Shown here: one piece after another, positions 53,790-64,000 of the stretch
Layout of the letters: each line of letters starts with the position of its first letter
Numbering within the stretch: the first letter of the stretch is position 1
NCBI RefSeq assembly: GCF_037893015.1
Contig: NC_133662.1
Location: 273,251,444-273,315,443 of the forward strand
DNA from: Macrotis lagotis
Lineage: Eukaryota; Chordata; Mammalia; Peramelemorphia; Peramelidae
Reading direction: 5' to 3'
Length of the DNA: 64,000 nt
Program-made: the position numbers and the translations under genes
Notes under the pieces: model-generated
Seen by the model: only the letters and a program-made list of their open reading frames with translations
Told to the model about the DNA's origin: nothing
The model's database searches: none

Positions 53790-56583
53790 ATCTCTCATCA
53801 TGGTACTGTAGAATAGTGGGAGAAGAAAGATGAGAGACAGATCAGGAAGCAGGCCTGAAGCAAAGGGATGAGCTCACTAAACTGAGGAATTTCCCAGGGA
53901 GAACTCTGGAGGGTGACTCAGGGGGCCTAGTAGAAGGGTCTGTATCTCCACCCCCCCACCCAGGTGGGAGAAGTTCCATGAAGTTCTTACTCCTTTGGAC
54001 CTCCACAACTGCTCACACTCAACATGTTCATTGTCTTCCTAATATTGTTTCAAAGCTTAGAACCATCTATCTTAGTTGGAAGGGACTTTGAGACATCCTT
54101 ACACAGAGTCCCTTGGGAAAAGAGCAATCCAGGGCTCCTAGTGGCCTGGATGGGGGAAGTTAGGAGATTTGTCTCTTCTAGAAGGTAGACTGAGGTGGTT
54201 CCCCTGTGGATTTGTGCTCATGGCCAGAGCCAATGAGATGTGAATCTGTTCCAGGAAGTTGGCAGATTCCTGTTCCTGGAGGGCTTGGGTAATCACAGGC
54301 CCATCTTTCCTATAACTTTAGCTCCCACTGAGAAATTAGCCTCCCTCGAGTTTGTAGAATCAACTATGCTTGGGAGGTAACATGGGATAGGTTCTCATGC
54401 CCAGGAGGAACATCTTCCCAGGATGGATCCTCCAGACTGGTGTGTTAGCTGCTATTCTTTCTCAGCTTTGCATCTTCTTATCAAGTCAGTTGCATCCCTA
54501 TCCCCCATATCATGGATAAAGGTGCTACAAGCTCATTTTCCTTAACAATCAATGGGACACATCCCCCATGACCTGGTGCCCCTTCTTACTGGATGTATGA
54601 GCATATTCTTGGTTACTTAGAAATTGTTTCATTCTTAGATAACAAGATCCCTCCTCTGAGGCCTCTTCCTGGTGGGAAGGCTGGTGTCCTGGGGGCTCTC
54701 AACAGCCCTGGCAGGGGAATAAAACCTCTCAGAGTTGATACTTCTCTGAGGAAGCTTTAGGCAAGAGTCCTATGACCCATTATATGTCTGCCTGACAAGG
54801 ACAGTCCAGATAACTGCAGATCTCCTCCCTAGGTTAGCCCAGCCCCAGCATCCCATAGGATCTCATCTATGCTGTCAGAGCAGGCTATGGAGCCACACTA
54901 ACAGAGATGAGACCTGTACTGACCCAAAGTGCTGGCTTCTAAGTACTGAAGGACCACATAAATCCATAACATTTTGGTTCTTCTCAGTACTGAAAAATCT
55001 TTCCAGCCTCTATTTATCTAGCCCTGATTCTCCCTGATCTCTAAGTACCAGTGGAATGTCCACACCAATGTGGTGGTCATAACCTTCCCACCTACACCTC
55101 TAGCTGACAATGAGACTCTGAGCTTGGAGCAGCTGTTAGGGTCCACTGAGCAAGAGAAGGGACATCCAGGCCTGAGGGGACTTTGGCCAGGTAGGAAGAG
55201 ACATCTGAGCTGGAATGTGGGTCATGTGATGGACAAGGGGAAATGTTCTAGGAATGATACTGGATCATGGCAGCATGGTGGGGATGAGCTGAGAGGCCAG
55301 AATTCCCTGATTTCAACATAGTTGTTTTTGGGGGGAGAAAGAATATCAGACCTCAAGGAGGAAGGGATTCCCAAGAAGAGCTCCAGGATTCAGAAAGAAC
55401 TATGCATGACCCCAGGGACCAGAATGCCCCTGATTTATCTCTTTGGAGTCACATCAGTTAGGCCCGTGGAGTAGTTCTACTGCAGGATAAACTTGGAGGT
55501 GGGCAGGAAGTGAATGAGGCACAAAGATCTACAAGCCTGTGACCCCTGGTTATCCTGACATCTGCTACCTCCAGGACACTGAGTCTACAGAAGTTCAAGG
55601 ACACCCCATCCCCCATTCAAGCCCATATCCTCAGCAAATACAAGTTATCTCAAACAGAGCAGGGCAACAGTAAGTGAGGAGGAGCGAGTGAGCAGGTTTA
55701 ATGTCACATCTGTTACCAGGCCCCCATCCTCAGAGTCACTTGGCAATGGCATGCCAGGAGAAGACACTAACAAACACTGAGAGCCATTGTTAAGACCCTC
55801 AGGATCTGGTCTCTCCTGTGGGGACAACCCGTCCTGGTGATCCTATGAATCCCTGGAACACTCTTTGTGGATGAGAGTTTGGCACCTGCTGTGGATGGAG
55901 AATGTCCCCAGACCACAGGTGAGCTTTTCTAGGTCCGAGACTTCACTGGGGGGGGTGGGTGCCTGGGCGGGGGGTAGTTCCATGCTAAGTCCCAGTTATA
56001 GCCAGAGGTTCAGGGGGCAATTTCATGGGGACATAGAGATAAGCAGCAGTTGGAGGGTCCTGGACAGGGACAGGGAAGATGCTATGGAACAGAACAGAAG
56101 GACGGCATAGGCTGGAAACCAGTGGGTCTCTCAGGTAAGCCTCTCCCTGGGGGCTGAAGATGGTGAAGAAAGGACATGCATCTCCTCTGATGACCCTAGC
56201 TTATCCCTGGAAGAGGAGACAAGTCTCTGGCTCTCCCTGTTGTTCACCCCAGGCCTGGCTCTTAAGACTTCTCCCCTTCCCCACAACCCAGCACCACCAT
56301 CAATGCCTTCTGGTCAGTCTTGTAAGGCAAGGAAGAGGTCAAGGCTGGCACTCCAAGGTAGGTCCTGATACTTCTGCTGGCATCTGATCCAGGTTGGTGG
56401 CCCATATCCATCAGGAGTCTCATTTTCACCTCTAAGGGAATAACAGTGAGTCCAGAGAGGCTGAGTCAGGGTGAACATCTTTGTCATCATGTCAAATATG
56501 GAGATCATTGGACCAGACGGCTCATTTCTGGTCAACAAGAGCCTTGCCCTCTGCTGTCCTCCAATGCCAGAGCATGTCTGGCC
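53790..56583. other. Intergenic DNA and TRPM2 3'UTR
   Basis: The TRPM2 3'UTR begins at 56583 and runs leftwards. The only nearby polyadenylation-like signal I noticed is ATTAAA on the minus strand at 55701-55696, about 880 bp past the stop; this is weak. No other gene seen. Confidence 0.4.
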
Positions 56584-56709
56584 TTAGTAATAGGCACCAA
56601 ACAGGGCAGAGGCCTTCTGGAGGATCTCCTTGTGATTTGCATAGAGTGGGATCCGTTTGTCAACCACCTGCCAACGGATGGAGACCTCTGGGTCGCAGAC
56701 TTGGAGATG
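56584..56709 (-). CDS. TRPM2: TRPM2 last coding exon and stop
   Basis: Acceptor TTTCTTCCCAG ends at 56710. It encodes [20 protein letters not shown] then [20 protein letters not shown] and Y, then TAA. Human ends [15 protein letters not shown]...FGAHY. Confidence 0.97.
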   Translation of the reverse strand, partial: HLQVCDPEVSIRWQVVDKRIPLYANHKEILQKASALFGAYY

Positions 56710-59700
56710 CTGGGAAGAAAAAGAGGCAGCTGTTAGTCATTGCATTTCTCTCCTAAGCTTCCCAGTCCTCCCAAATCAACTTTCACCATCCAATTTTCTC
56801 CAGGAGATGCTCCCGACCTCTTCCTGACCATTGAAATTAGCTCGCCCCAGGCCATGGGACCTGGAACATTCTGTTTTCCTGTTTTTCTGCATCAGAAACT
56901 CCACAAGGGAGGGGGCTCCCTCACAGAGACATTTTCCTCCATATTCTCCCACCCCTGACTCTGCAGAGGTCCCTCTCCCATGCCCAGAAGGCCCCCCTCC
57001 CCCACCCCTGGTTTTTTCCAAGGTCTAGTTCAGCACCAGATTCCACATGAAGCCTTCCTCCCATCCCCTTGAATCTCCTTTGTCTATAACTTCATGGTAT
57101 GTGTTGGCTCCTGGCTGTGTCCCTCCTCAAATTTTGAGGGCAGGGACTACTCCTTTTTACCTTGCTATTACTATTGTGTGACCCACAGTAGGCACTTAAT
57201 AAATGTTGACTGACTGATTGGTTGATTGATCAGCAGATCAATCAGCCAGATTTGTTAAAGAAAGCAGCTCTCTGCCATTCCCACACCTTTTAGAAAATTA
57301 AGCATCATCGAGGCAGCCCAAGCCAAGAAGTGATGCAGTGTCCTGCCCAAATGTTCCTGATATCATCAAACGTACACTTGGTTTGCCATCTAACCAAAGG
57401 ACTATGCCTTTCTTTTACTAGGCTGTCCAGTGGACACATCTGCCCCCACTGCTTCAGTGTCCTCCTTCCCCCATGGGGTCATCCCGTGAGGTTGTGTTTT
57501 CCCTCACCCTTCCTGAGCCACAAGCCAGTCACAGATCTCATCCCAACAAGTCTCAATGATCTCTGTGAGGTCACACTGACCTTAGTCTGACAAGACAGGA
57601 ATTTATTTCTTTTTGCCTTTCTTTGCACCTGTACTTGCAGCAGGAGTATCTGGGCAACCAAGCCTTCCCTTTCTTAGACATTGCTGCCATAAATCATTAG
57701 TCATGTCTACCTCTTAATTCTACCATTTATTCCCTAGGAGACCTTGGGTAAGTCATCTTACTTCCCTGAGTCTCAGTTTACTCACCTTTAGAATGAGAAT
57801 AAAAATCCTTATACTACCTGAAAGCTGTGAGGAAATGTTCCATCATTAGGTGGTACTGAGACCATGCTGTTATTGCTGGGAGCTGTAAGAGAAACTAATC
57901 CTTCCACCTGCCTTCCACCTGCCTTCCACCCACCCTTTGACATTTTCATAGACCTTTGGAGGAGAGAAGAAGGTATCAAAAAGTACTTACAGAATTCAGC
58001 CGTTTCAGTTCCAAGTCATTCTGGTCCTTGAAGTGAACACTGATGGCAATGGTTTCTATCCAGGCATTATCTGTATTCCTTGGGTCATCGACATAGCCTT
58101 TATAGACCTGGGAAGGGTAGAGCAGAGTGAAAGGACTGTCTTGGTCTTGGGGAAGCACCTACTGTATGGTGGAAGTGGTGAGGGCCACAGGGCTTCTACC
58201 CAGTTCCACTCGCCCTTCCGTTTTCCTTCTAAACCCAGAACCACCTCTTTATATCAAGTTCCAGGTCAAAGCCTTCAGCCTTGTCATCTTCTCACTGGTG
58301 TCCCCATCTCCACTTCCCCTTTCTCTAATCCATGTCCCACAGTTGGGCCAAATCAAGCCTGGGGTACAAATACTTCAATGGTTTCCCACCGTCTTCTGAA
58401 TAAAGTCCTAATTCTTTATCCTGCTCATCCTGACCCTTCACAGTCTCCTATTTTCCCTCTGGCCTTCCTGCTTGCCTACCTCCAGGCCTTAACTCACCCC
58501 TGGAATAGCCTCCCTCCAGGAGCCTCTACATCCTCTCAACCTGTCTGGTCTATCCTCCCAAGGAGCCTCCCAGACTACCATGGAGGCAAGGACCCAAAGA
58601 CTAGCCTACCTCAGCACCTTGCTTCAGCAATGTCTCAAAGTACTGCCAGAATTCCTGGCTCAGGATTCTCTTAAGTTTTCGGGGTAGCATCTCACCAGGC
58701 TCAAGGGACCCCTGGAGAGAACCAGAAAATTACAAACTGAAATTACAGCTAACAGAATGCCTTTCTTCTGGCATCTGTATTTTACAGATGAACAAGCCAG
58801 GGACGAGAGAAGGGAAGAGGGTTCCCCATGGTCACATAGTTGCTAAATGTTGGAACTAAGACTGGAGCCCAGGGCTTTTCTTTTTGAATTCCAAATCATT
58901 GATCTAGAGTTGGCAGGAGCCTTGGAGGCCATTGTGCCAAATCTGTCTAAGACTTGACTCCTTTTGGCATCACTCTTGGTATGTGCTCACCCAGACTGCC
59001 TACAGGGAGACAGTCTAAGGCAGCTCTCTAAGGACATGCACCATCACAAACAATTAGACTTAAAATTTAGAACCTGAGTTAGAAGGGACTTCAGAGGCAT
59101 CTGGTCCAACCTCCATCTGTAAAGAATTCCCACAACCATATTATTGGACAAAAGGTGTGGGGTTCAGGGTCTGAAGGAGGGAGCCTCTCTACCCAACAAG
59201 TATAGACCCCAGTAATGAGGAGCCTAGCTCCTGCCAGGGTGGTCACTCCCTTCTACACTCAGGGAGAGCTTTCCCTTGAAAGTTGCTCTGAAGCAGAAGC
59301 AGAACCCTTAGAGGTGGTTGTTCTCTAGAAATGAAGCTCTACAAGTAAGAAATGGCAGCAGGATCTAGAAGTAGATCTATAGGGAAGTGGTATAGGAAAC
59401 ATTATGTTGCTCAGTGGAGAGAGATGAGATCTGGAGTCAAGAGGACTGTGTTCAAATCCTGGCTCTGATGCTTACTATCATCATGACCTTGGACAAATCT
59501 CTTCACCTCTGTAGCCTTGGTAAGGGGTTTGGCCTAGATGATCTCAAAGCTCCTTCTGGTTCTCAAGCTGTTCTACTATGATACAAAGGCAAAGGATGGA
59601 GACTAAGGAAATCAGAGAGAAGAAAATGGGTTGGGATAACCAGCTCCTGAGAGTCCTGAGGTCCTAATAAGGAAGCAGAGCAGATTAGGTATGTATGAGA

Positions 59701-62700
59701 CTATAAAAGGTAGCATAAGAACAAGAACTATAGTCAGAGAGAAAAGATTCAAGTCTTCTAAGGTGGGGTGGTCCAAAGAGTGACTTTGTCATTGTGGGGC
59801 TGAAGGAGAAGAGGCCGTTTGAATTCAGGGATGAGGAGGTCAGGTTACTTGTAAGGGGTCACCAAGATGGATTTTGCAATTTCTAAGGGCAATGGCAAGA
59901 AGAAGAGTAAAGAAGACTGTGTCCAGGAAAATCCTGAGAGATCTAGTATGGAAAATGCCATTTACATCCGGAAATAAAATTTATTATGTTCACTTTTTTA
60001 AACTCTCCTTACATTTTTTCTTTCTTTCTCTTGGTTTTATTTCCCCTTAGTTCTAATTCCTTTTTCACAAAACACAACTGGTACATGTACAACTTTTACC
60101 AGATTGTTCACTGTCATGGGGAAGGAGGAGAGAAGAATAAATGGTAGGAAAAATATAGAATTCATAAACTTGCAAATGGATGAATTGCATCTCATTGGAA
60201 AAATAAAATAAAATGATAGGAAAAAAGACAGAAGAAGACTGCAACCTAGATGCTAGGTTCATTGAAAATGTCAGAAGAATGAATTGAAGGCTAATAAATA
60301 ATTACCACAAAAATGAGGAGGGGATGAGGTCCACCCACTCTGAATGATATTTATTTAGCCCTACATCCACTCTCCCCTCTTGTAAGATCCCAGAGGAAAG
60401 GGAAGTGCTTTACTCCCCACCCCTCATCAAAGTTCTATTTTGGTTCCTTATCTTGATTCTTCAAAGCCATCCCAATGACCATAATGATGGAAGGGTTCTG
60501 AGATTGGGCCCAGTAACAGACTGTAGATGTCTGCCAGCTGAGGACTAGAAAGGATTATCACCTGGCTGGCCACAGGCACGTGGACTTTTGGACCATGGCA
60601 TGCTACCCACAAAGACAGCCTACCTGAGGCATACAGGCACTGTCTTCTGCACTTGTGGACAGGCCATGTCCCATACTAATTAAGTCATTGGAGAATTATT
60701 CAGACATTAACACTAATGAGGTATTTATCTCACATCTTTTAGTACATGTCCTTGTGCAGTTAACTGTTTAACAAATATTTGTTGAATAAATGAATGAATG
60801 AATAAAAAAATTGAAAGAAGTAAGGAAGGGCATTGAAATTAACCAATTGACCAATGGCCACATACCCCTGGCAAAGCCCAGTGTTCTGACAGGGCATGCT
60901 TGACGACCAAGATTTCCAGCATCTTCTTTATGCTTTTTCTACAAATGGCACCATCTTGATTCCGCCTCCAACTATAAGAAAGGAGAGTTACTTGCCCTGG
61001 ATCACCCTGATATCCCAGTTTACTTCTCAACCATCAACCCTGGAAAAAATTCTGGAAGTCTACTAAACAGGGTCCCTCTATTCTCCTCAGATTTCCTTTG
61101 ATGTACAGAATAAAAGAAGCTGGTAATCATGCTCACAGCACCACAGAAAGGATGCCAGACACCAGAAAGCTACTCACCGTGTGATAACAGGATGCAGGGC
61201 ATGGTTTGGTCCAAAGCAGCAGAGGCTTCCCCTGCCTCGTAATCCTGTGCGCCCCATGGGATTCCTGGCACCAGGAGTATACATAGTCAGCATAGAGCCC
61301 CTCCAGAACAAAATCCCCAAGGTCAAGAGTAAACCCAGAGATAACGGAATGCGTCCTTCTGCTGACAGATTTTGGACTTGAAACAATAGAAGCTGCCTCT
61401 GGCAGCTTTCTGCCCTGACATTGTCCCCCTGGAGACACTCTTTTGTAGTAGCCTATACCAACTCAGTGTGTGGGGGGGAACATCACAGATGGGTCAAGGC
61501 TCTTGCATGTGGCAGCACAGCCAGAGGCTCTGGGACCAGGAAAATCCAGGCTCAAGTCATGTTAAGAAAATATCCCAATCTGCCACTACTCTAGGCAGCC
61601 TTTCAAGACTATGGGTTGTCCTGCCGGAGGGAATTCCCTACACAAAGGAAATTGGAGTCTCTACTTTCCAGGAAGTGGCATTACCCACTGGAGAGTAGAT
61701 GGGGGGACTGTGGTAGAATGCAGAATGTCCTTGATCCTGAAGACCAAAATGGGTGTCAGAGAACAAGAACCCCAAATTGACTCACAATGAGAGCCCATCC
61801 TGCACCATGTAAGGTCCATGGAAACTCTGCCGGTTGATCAGTCCATCCATGGTGTTATAATTGATCCTAGACAGAGACTCCAGAGAGCTGGAAGACAGAG
61901 CAAAGTTAGGCCCAGGGCTCTTAGTGGGGCCTTCCAGCAGAGCAGGAGGCAACAAGAGGAGAGGTCTGCTTTCCTGTAGTGGCTCTAGTTCCCCTGATGT
62001 GGGAAGGTTCCAGGCTGGACTGACAGAGCTAGGAGTGCCCAGCATTCTCCACCCCAACTCGGACACCCTCGGCCAGTCTTGGCAGAAGCCCCAACACCCA
62101 GGCTTGGCTCCAGGTCCCTCAGACCCCTAACAGTCCCCATCTCTGTGTCCCCACTAGAAGCCCTCATCACCAAGACTCACTTTCCTACAGGGTCTGATGT
62201 GGCCTTCTCTTTCCTCTCCGCTGTGTAAAAGGGAGGATCATAGATATGGAATTCCTGCTGTGAAGAAACCCAAAGGCTGGTGACCATCCAGGCCATTTCC
62301 CCCACAGACTCCTTCAATGGCTTCTGCCCACTGTGCCCAAGGCTCTCAGGGCTCTTACCTCCCAGGGCACCTTCTCATTGGGCACAGGGAAGCGCATGAC
62401 GGTAGAGTTGGGGTACAGGAGATGGCGGGCATTCACATGGTACAAGTCCTCCACTTCTTCCTGCTTGTCTCCGGAGTCATACTCCTTCCCTTCCGGCATC
62501 TTCCTAGACACTGAAGGGGAGGAGGAAGGGGAGATAGACTGCTCAGTCCTCAGATCAGGCCATCCCAACATTCCTGATTCCCTACATACACATACACACA
62601 TGCACCTGCATGTGTGTGAACACATGCACACATGTATTGAATGTGTATGCACATGTATACACACCCCTAACTGCTATTTGGTCTGGATTCCAGTTCCCAT

Positions 62701-63424
62701 TTAGTCACTGAGCCCCCAAGGGCTCACCAACTGGCCCCCATCTTCCAGAATCTCCCACTCACACTGGCCTCCCCAGCCCATCATCTCAGGGAGCATCTAC
62801 ACAGTATTTTAAGGTCTATAAAAGGGCTTTACAAACATTATCTCATGGATCCTCACAACAGTTCTAGGAGGGAGTTTCTTTATCAGCCTCATTTTACAGA
62901 TTTACTTTCATAATCATTCAGTGAGGATGGCAAAACTGGACTGGCTCCCAGGGGCGCAAGATTAGAGCTCCTCTCTCTCCCCCACCACCCCCACTGCCCC
63001 TACCTTCGGGACTAATTGCCACTCCATCCTCATCAGACTATTGGTTAAGGCTCAAATATGAATCCCCAGCAGCTTTGAACTGGGGTAGTCCCTGGAATGG
63101 ACTGAGGTGGGGAGGGGAAGCATTCCAACCTTCCAGGGAATGACCAGTTGATACCAACCCAGTGTTTAAACAACAGGGAACAAAAACCATAACCAGCATC
63201 CCTGCCAAGCGAGGGCTGAGGAGTCATTGTGGTATAGTGGAGAGAGAGCAGACTCTGGGATAGGGATCCAGCCTTCAAATCCTTCCCCCAGTGCTGACTT
63301 GCAGTGTACGTTGGGCACATTGCCCGCAAGACCTACCCAAGATGGGCACATCCTCCTCGGAGCCAAAGCCATTGTCCCTCAGTGCCCGGATGATCCAGGT
63401 GAGAGCCTTGGTTGATTGGAACAT
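56584..63424 (-). CDS. TRPM2: TRPM2, 3' part of the gene (nine coding exons)
   Basis: Transient receptor potential melastatin 2, a calcium-permeable plasma-membrane channel opened by ADP-ribose and calcium. Exons in transcript order: 63424-63337, 62510-62359, 62257-62181, 61887-61786, 61264-61178, 60971-60866, 58711-58610, 58107-57991, 56709-56584. They join in frame into 318 residues plus TAA, covering the end of the C-terminal coiled-coil region and the whole NUDT9-homology domain. Landmarks: [84 protein letters not shown] and a C terminus FGAYY (human FGAHY). The Nudix box is G-x5-E-x7-R-I-L-S-Q-E, lacking the EE pair of active NUDT9, as in human TRPM2; so this sensor should bind rather than hydrolyse. 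The transmembrane part lies beyond the right edge. Confidence 0.95.
57010..57235 (+). repeat. L2/CR1-type LINE 3' end
   Basis: Reads ccacatgaagccttcctccc, ttgagggcagggactactcc and acagtaggcacttaataaatgttgactgac, in a TRPM2 intron, antisense to the gene. Confidence 0.7.
57680..57865 (+). repeat. MIR-like SINE
   Basis: Reads agaccttgggtaagtcatcttacttccctgagtctcagtttactcacctttagaatgag-like MIR core text, in a TRPM2 intron. Confidence 0.7.
57991..58107 (-). CDS. TRPM2: TRPM2 exon: NUDT9-H C-lobe
   Basis: Acceptor CTTCCCAG and donor GTAAGT. It encodes [20 protein letters not shown] then [19 protein letters not shown], nearly identical to human [20 protein letters not shown]. Phase 0 at both ends. 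Confidence 0.97.
58310..58570 (+). repeat. L2 LINE 3' region, sense
   Basis: Reads acttcaatggtttcccaccgtcttctgaataaagtcc, then tcctgacccttcacagtctcc and cctggaatagcctccctcc, the order of the L2 3' region. It ends 40 bp from a TRPM2 exon. Confidence 0.65.
58610..58711 (-). CDS. TRPM2: TRPM2 exon: degenerate Nudix box
   Basis: Acceptor TCTCTCCAG and donor GTAGGC. It encodes [20 protein letters not shown] then [14 protein letters not shown]. Human has RILRQEHWPSFENLLKCGME. The R-E-x-x-E-E of hydrolytic Nudix enzymes is R-I-L-S-Q-E here. Phase 0 at both ends. Confidence 0.95.
58745..58885 (-). repeat. MIR-like SINE, antisense
   Basis: Plus strand has tattttacagatgaacaagcc, ccatggtcacatagttgctaaatg and gactggagcccaggg. 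Confidence 0.6.
58890..60860. other. TRPM2 intron with repeat remnants
   Basis: 59405-59575 is a SINE remnant (gtgttcaaatcctggctctg, ggcctagatgatctcaaagc). 59985-60240 resembles the terminal part of a marsupial L1 (ttgttcactgtcatggggaag, cattggaaaaataaaataaaa). 60755-60815 is an L2 end with (GAAT)n. No gene seen other than TRPM2 itself. Confidence 0.55.
60866..60971 (-). CDS. TRPM2: TRPM2 exon: NUDT9-H core helix
   Basis: Acceptor TTTCTTATAG and donor GTATGT. It encodes [20 protein letters not shown] then [15 protein letters not shown], ending phase 0. Human has [17 protein letters not shown] 2.2-kb intron follows. Confidence 0.95.
61178..61264 (-). CDS. TRPM2: TRPM2 exon: ADP-ribose pocket segment
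   Basis: Acceptor TGGTGCCAG and donor GTGAGT. It encodes [20 protein letters not shown] then HALHPVITR, one of the best conserved stretches of the domain (human SCFGPNHTLYPMVTR). Leaves in phase 2. Confidence 0.96.
61786..61887 (-). CDS. TRPM2: TRPM2 exon: NUDT9-H N-lobe
   Basis: Acceptor GTCTTCCAG and donor GTGAGT. It encodes [20 protein letters not shown] then [13 protein letters not shown]; human has PLSTIQYNVVDGLRDRRSFHGPYTVQAG. Enters and leaves in phase 2. Confidence 0.95.
62181..62257 (-). CDS. TRPM2: TRPM2 exon with NAGNAG acceptor
   Basis: Encodes [20 protein letters not shown] then SDPVG; human has [17 protein letters not shown]. The acceptor is CAGCAG, so the glutamine codon may be included (start 62257) or skipped (start 62254). 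I chose 62257 because human has one residue at that place. Donor GTGAGT; ends in phase 2. Confidence 0.93.
62359..62510 (-). CDS. TRPM2: TRPM2 exon: start of NUDT9-H domain
   Basis: Acceptor CCCCTTCAG and donor GTAAGA. It encodes [20 protein letters not shown] then [19 protein letters not shown] and ends NEKVPWE in phase 0. The segment between DVP and YHVNAR is three residues shorter than in human. Confidence 0.95.
62800..62960 (-). repeat. MIR-like SINE, antisense
   Basis: Plus strand has aagggctttacaaacattatctcatggatcctcacaac and gcctcattttacagatt, in a TRPM2 intron. Confidence 0.65.
63337..63424 (-). CDS. TRPM2: TRPM2 exon: coiled-coil end to NUDT9-H linker
   Basis: Acceptor TTTGGCCAG precedes 63424 and donor GTAGGT follows 63337. 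It encodes [20 protein letters not shown] then GSEEDVPIL; human has QTARALHWIVRTLRASGF. Ends in phase 1. The acceptor's pyrimidine tract is short, so the 5' boundary is less sure than the rest. Confidence 0.85.
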
Positions 63425-64000
63425 CTGGCCAAAGATACCAAGTAGCCTGGGTGAGGGGCCTCCTCAGCACCTCCTCCCAGGCACCAACAGGCCATGCTAT
63501 AGCTGTCAAGAGCTTGCCCCTATTTTGGGGGAGCATTGTGGGAAGCATGGACTCAATTCAATTCTGTTCTTGACTAAGGCTGACCACCACTGTGTTGGGG
63601 CTGCTTGCCTGGAGACACCTGGGACCACTCCCCATCTCAGTCTCAAATGAAACCCCGCTGATCTGGAAGCCTCTGAGGAATTGTTGCAGGTGCAAACAGA
63701 CAATGTTGGTGCCTCAGCAGACCTTTGGAGTACCTCAAGAAACGGGACAGGAGACAGCTTCCTGGGATTGGAAAGGGCCAGGTGTGGCCCTCAGCAAACC
63801 CCAGAGAAGTACAGGAGGCAGACAGGATAAGCCTAGAGGACATTTGGGGGTCCAGAGGTACAAGTCAGGAAGGCTACCTCCAAATCCAATCAAGGGAGGG
63901 TCAACCAGGTGCAAGGGATCCTGGTAGCCAATGTTGCTGCTCCGGGGATGGCCCATGGTCCCACCAGCTCAGTGTTTGTGTCTACCCTAAAGTGGGGAAC
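63425..64000. other. TRPM2 intron to window edge
   Basis: I looked for a further upstream TRPM2 exon on the minus strand and found none that I can support. The open frames here have no recognised identity. Confidence 0.5.

Overview
The window is nuclear DNA from a marsupial mammal. Coding exons are short, split by kilobase-scale introns with ordinary splice signals, and match three mammalian genes. The background is made of interspersed repeats: tRNA-headed SINEs with a GGGGCAGCTAGGTGG-type start, CORE/THER/MIR-like SINEs carrying the phrase catttggggttttcttggcaaagatact, antisense L1 pieces, L2 3' ends and a long fossil LINE whose 3' tail resembles that of a neighbouring SINE. The SINE mix points to a marsupial. 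I cannot name the species. Repeat and gene names rest on memory of consensus and human protein sequences; no search was run.

Layout: (1) 1-29146, plus strand: the 3' two-thirds of TSPEAR, nine coding exons (the first cut by the window edge), ending in a stop codon and encoding the end of the laminin-G/TSPN domain and all seven EAR repeats. (2) 29147-41040: TSPEAR 3'UTR and intergenic DNA with repeats, including a near-perfect 71-bp minisatellite. (3) 41962-42747, minus strand: LRRC3, a one-exon reading frame for a small LRR membrane protein, with a probable spliced 5' leader containing two upstream ORFs, polyadenylation signals near 41.1 kb, and a possible promoter near 44.0-44.2 kb. (4) 43-56 kb: intergenic DNA with a LINE/SINE nest at 47-49 kb and a 350-bp tandem duplication at 50.4-51.1 kb. 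(5) 56584-63424, minus strand: the last nine coding exons of TRPM2, covering the NUDT9-homology ADP-ribose-sensing domain; the channel part lies beyond the right edge.

The order TSPEAR - LRRC3 - TRPM2, with LRRC3 and TRPM2 opposite to TSPEAR, is that of human chromosome 21q22.3, so this is conserved mammalian synteny. The genes are neighbours, not a pathway: TSPEAR is a secreted ectodermal/hearing-related protein, LRRC3 a single-pass membrane protein, TRPM2 a calcium channel gated by ADP-ribose. I found no undescribed system. The best second-look items are a probable GC-AG intron with a tandem donor in TSPEAR, a NAGNAG acceptor inside the TRPM2 sensor domain, uORFs abutting the LRRC3 start, the LINE/SINE tail match with a nested insertion, and several minisatellites.
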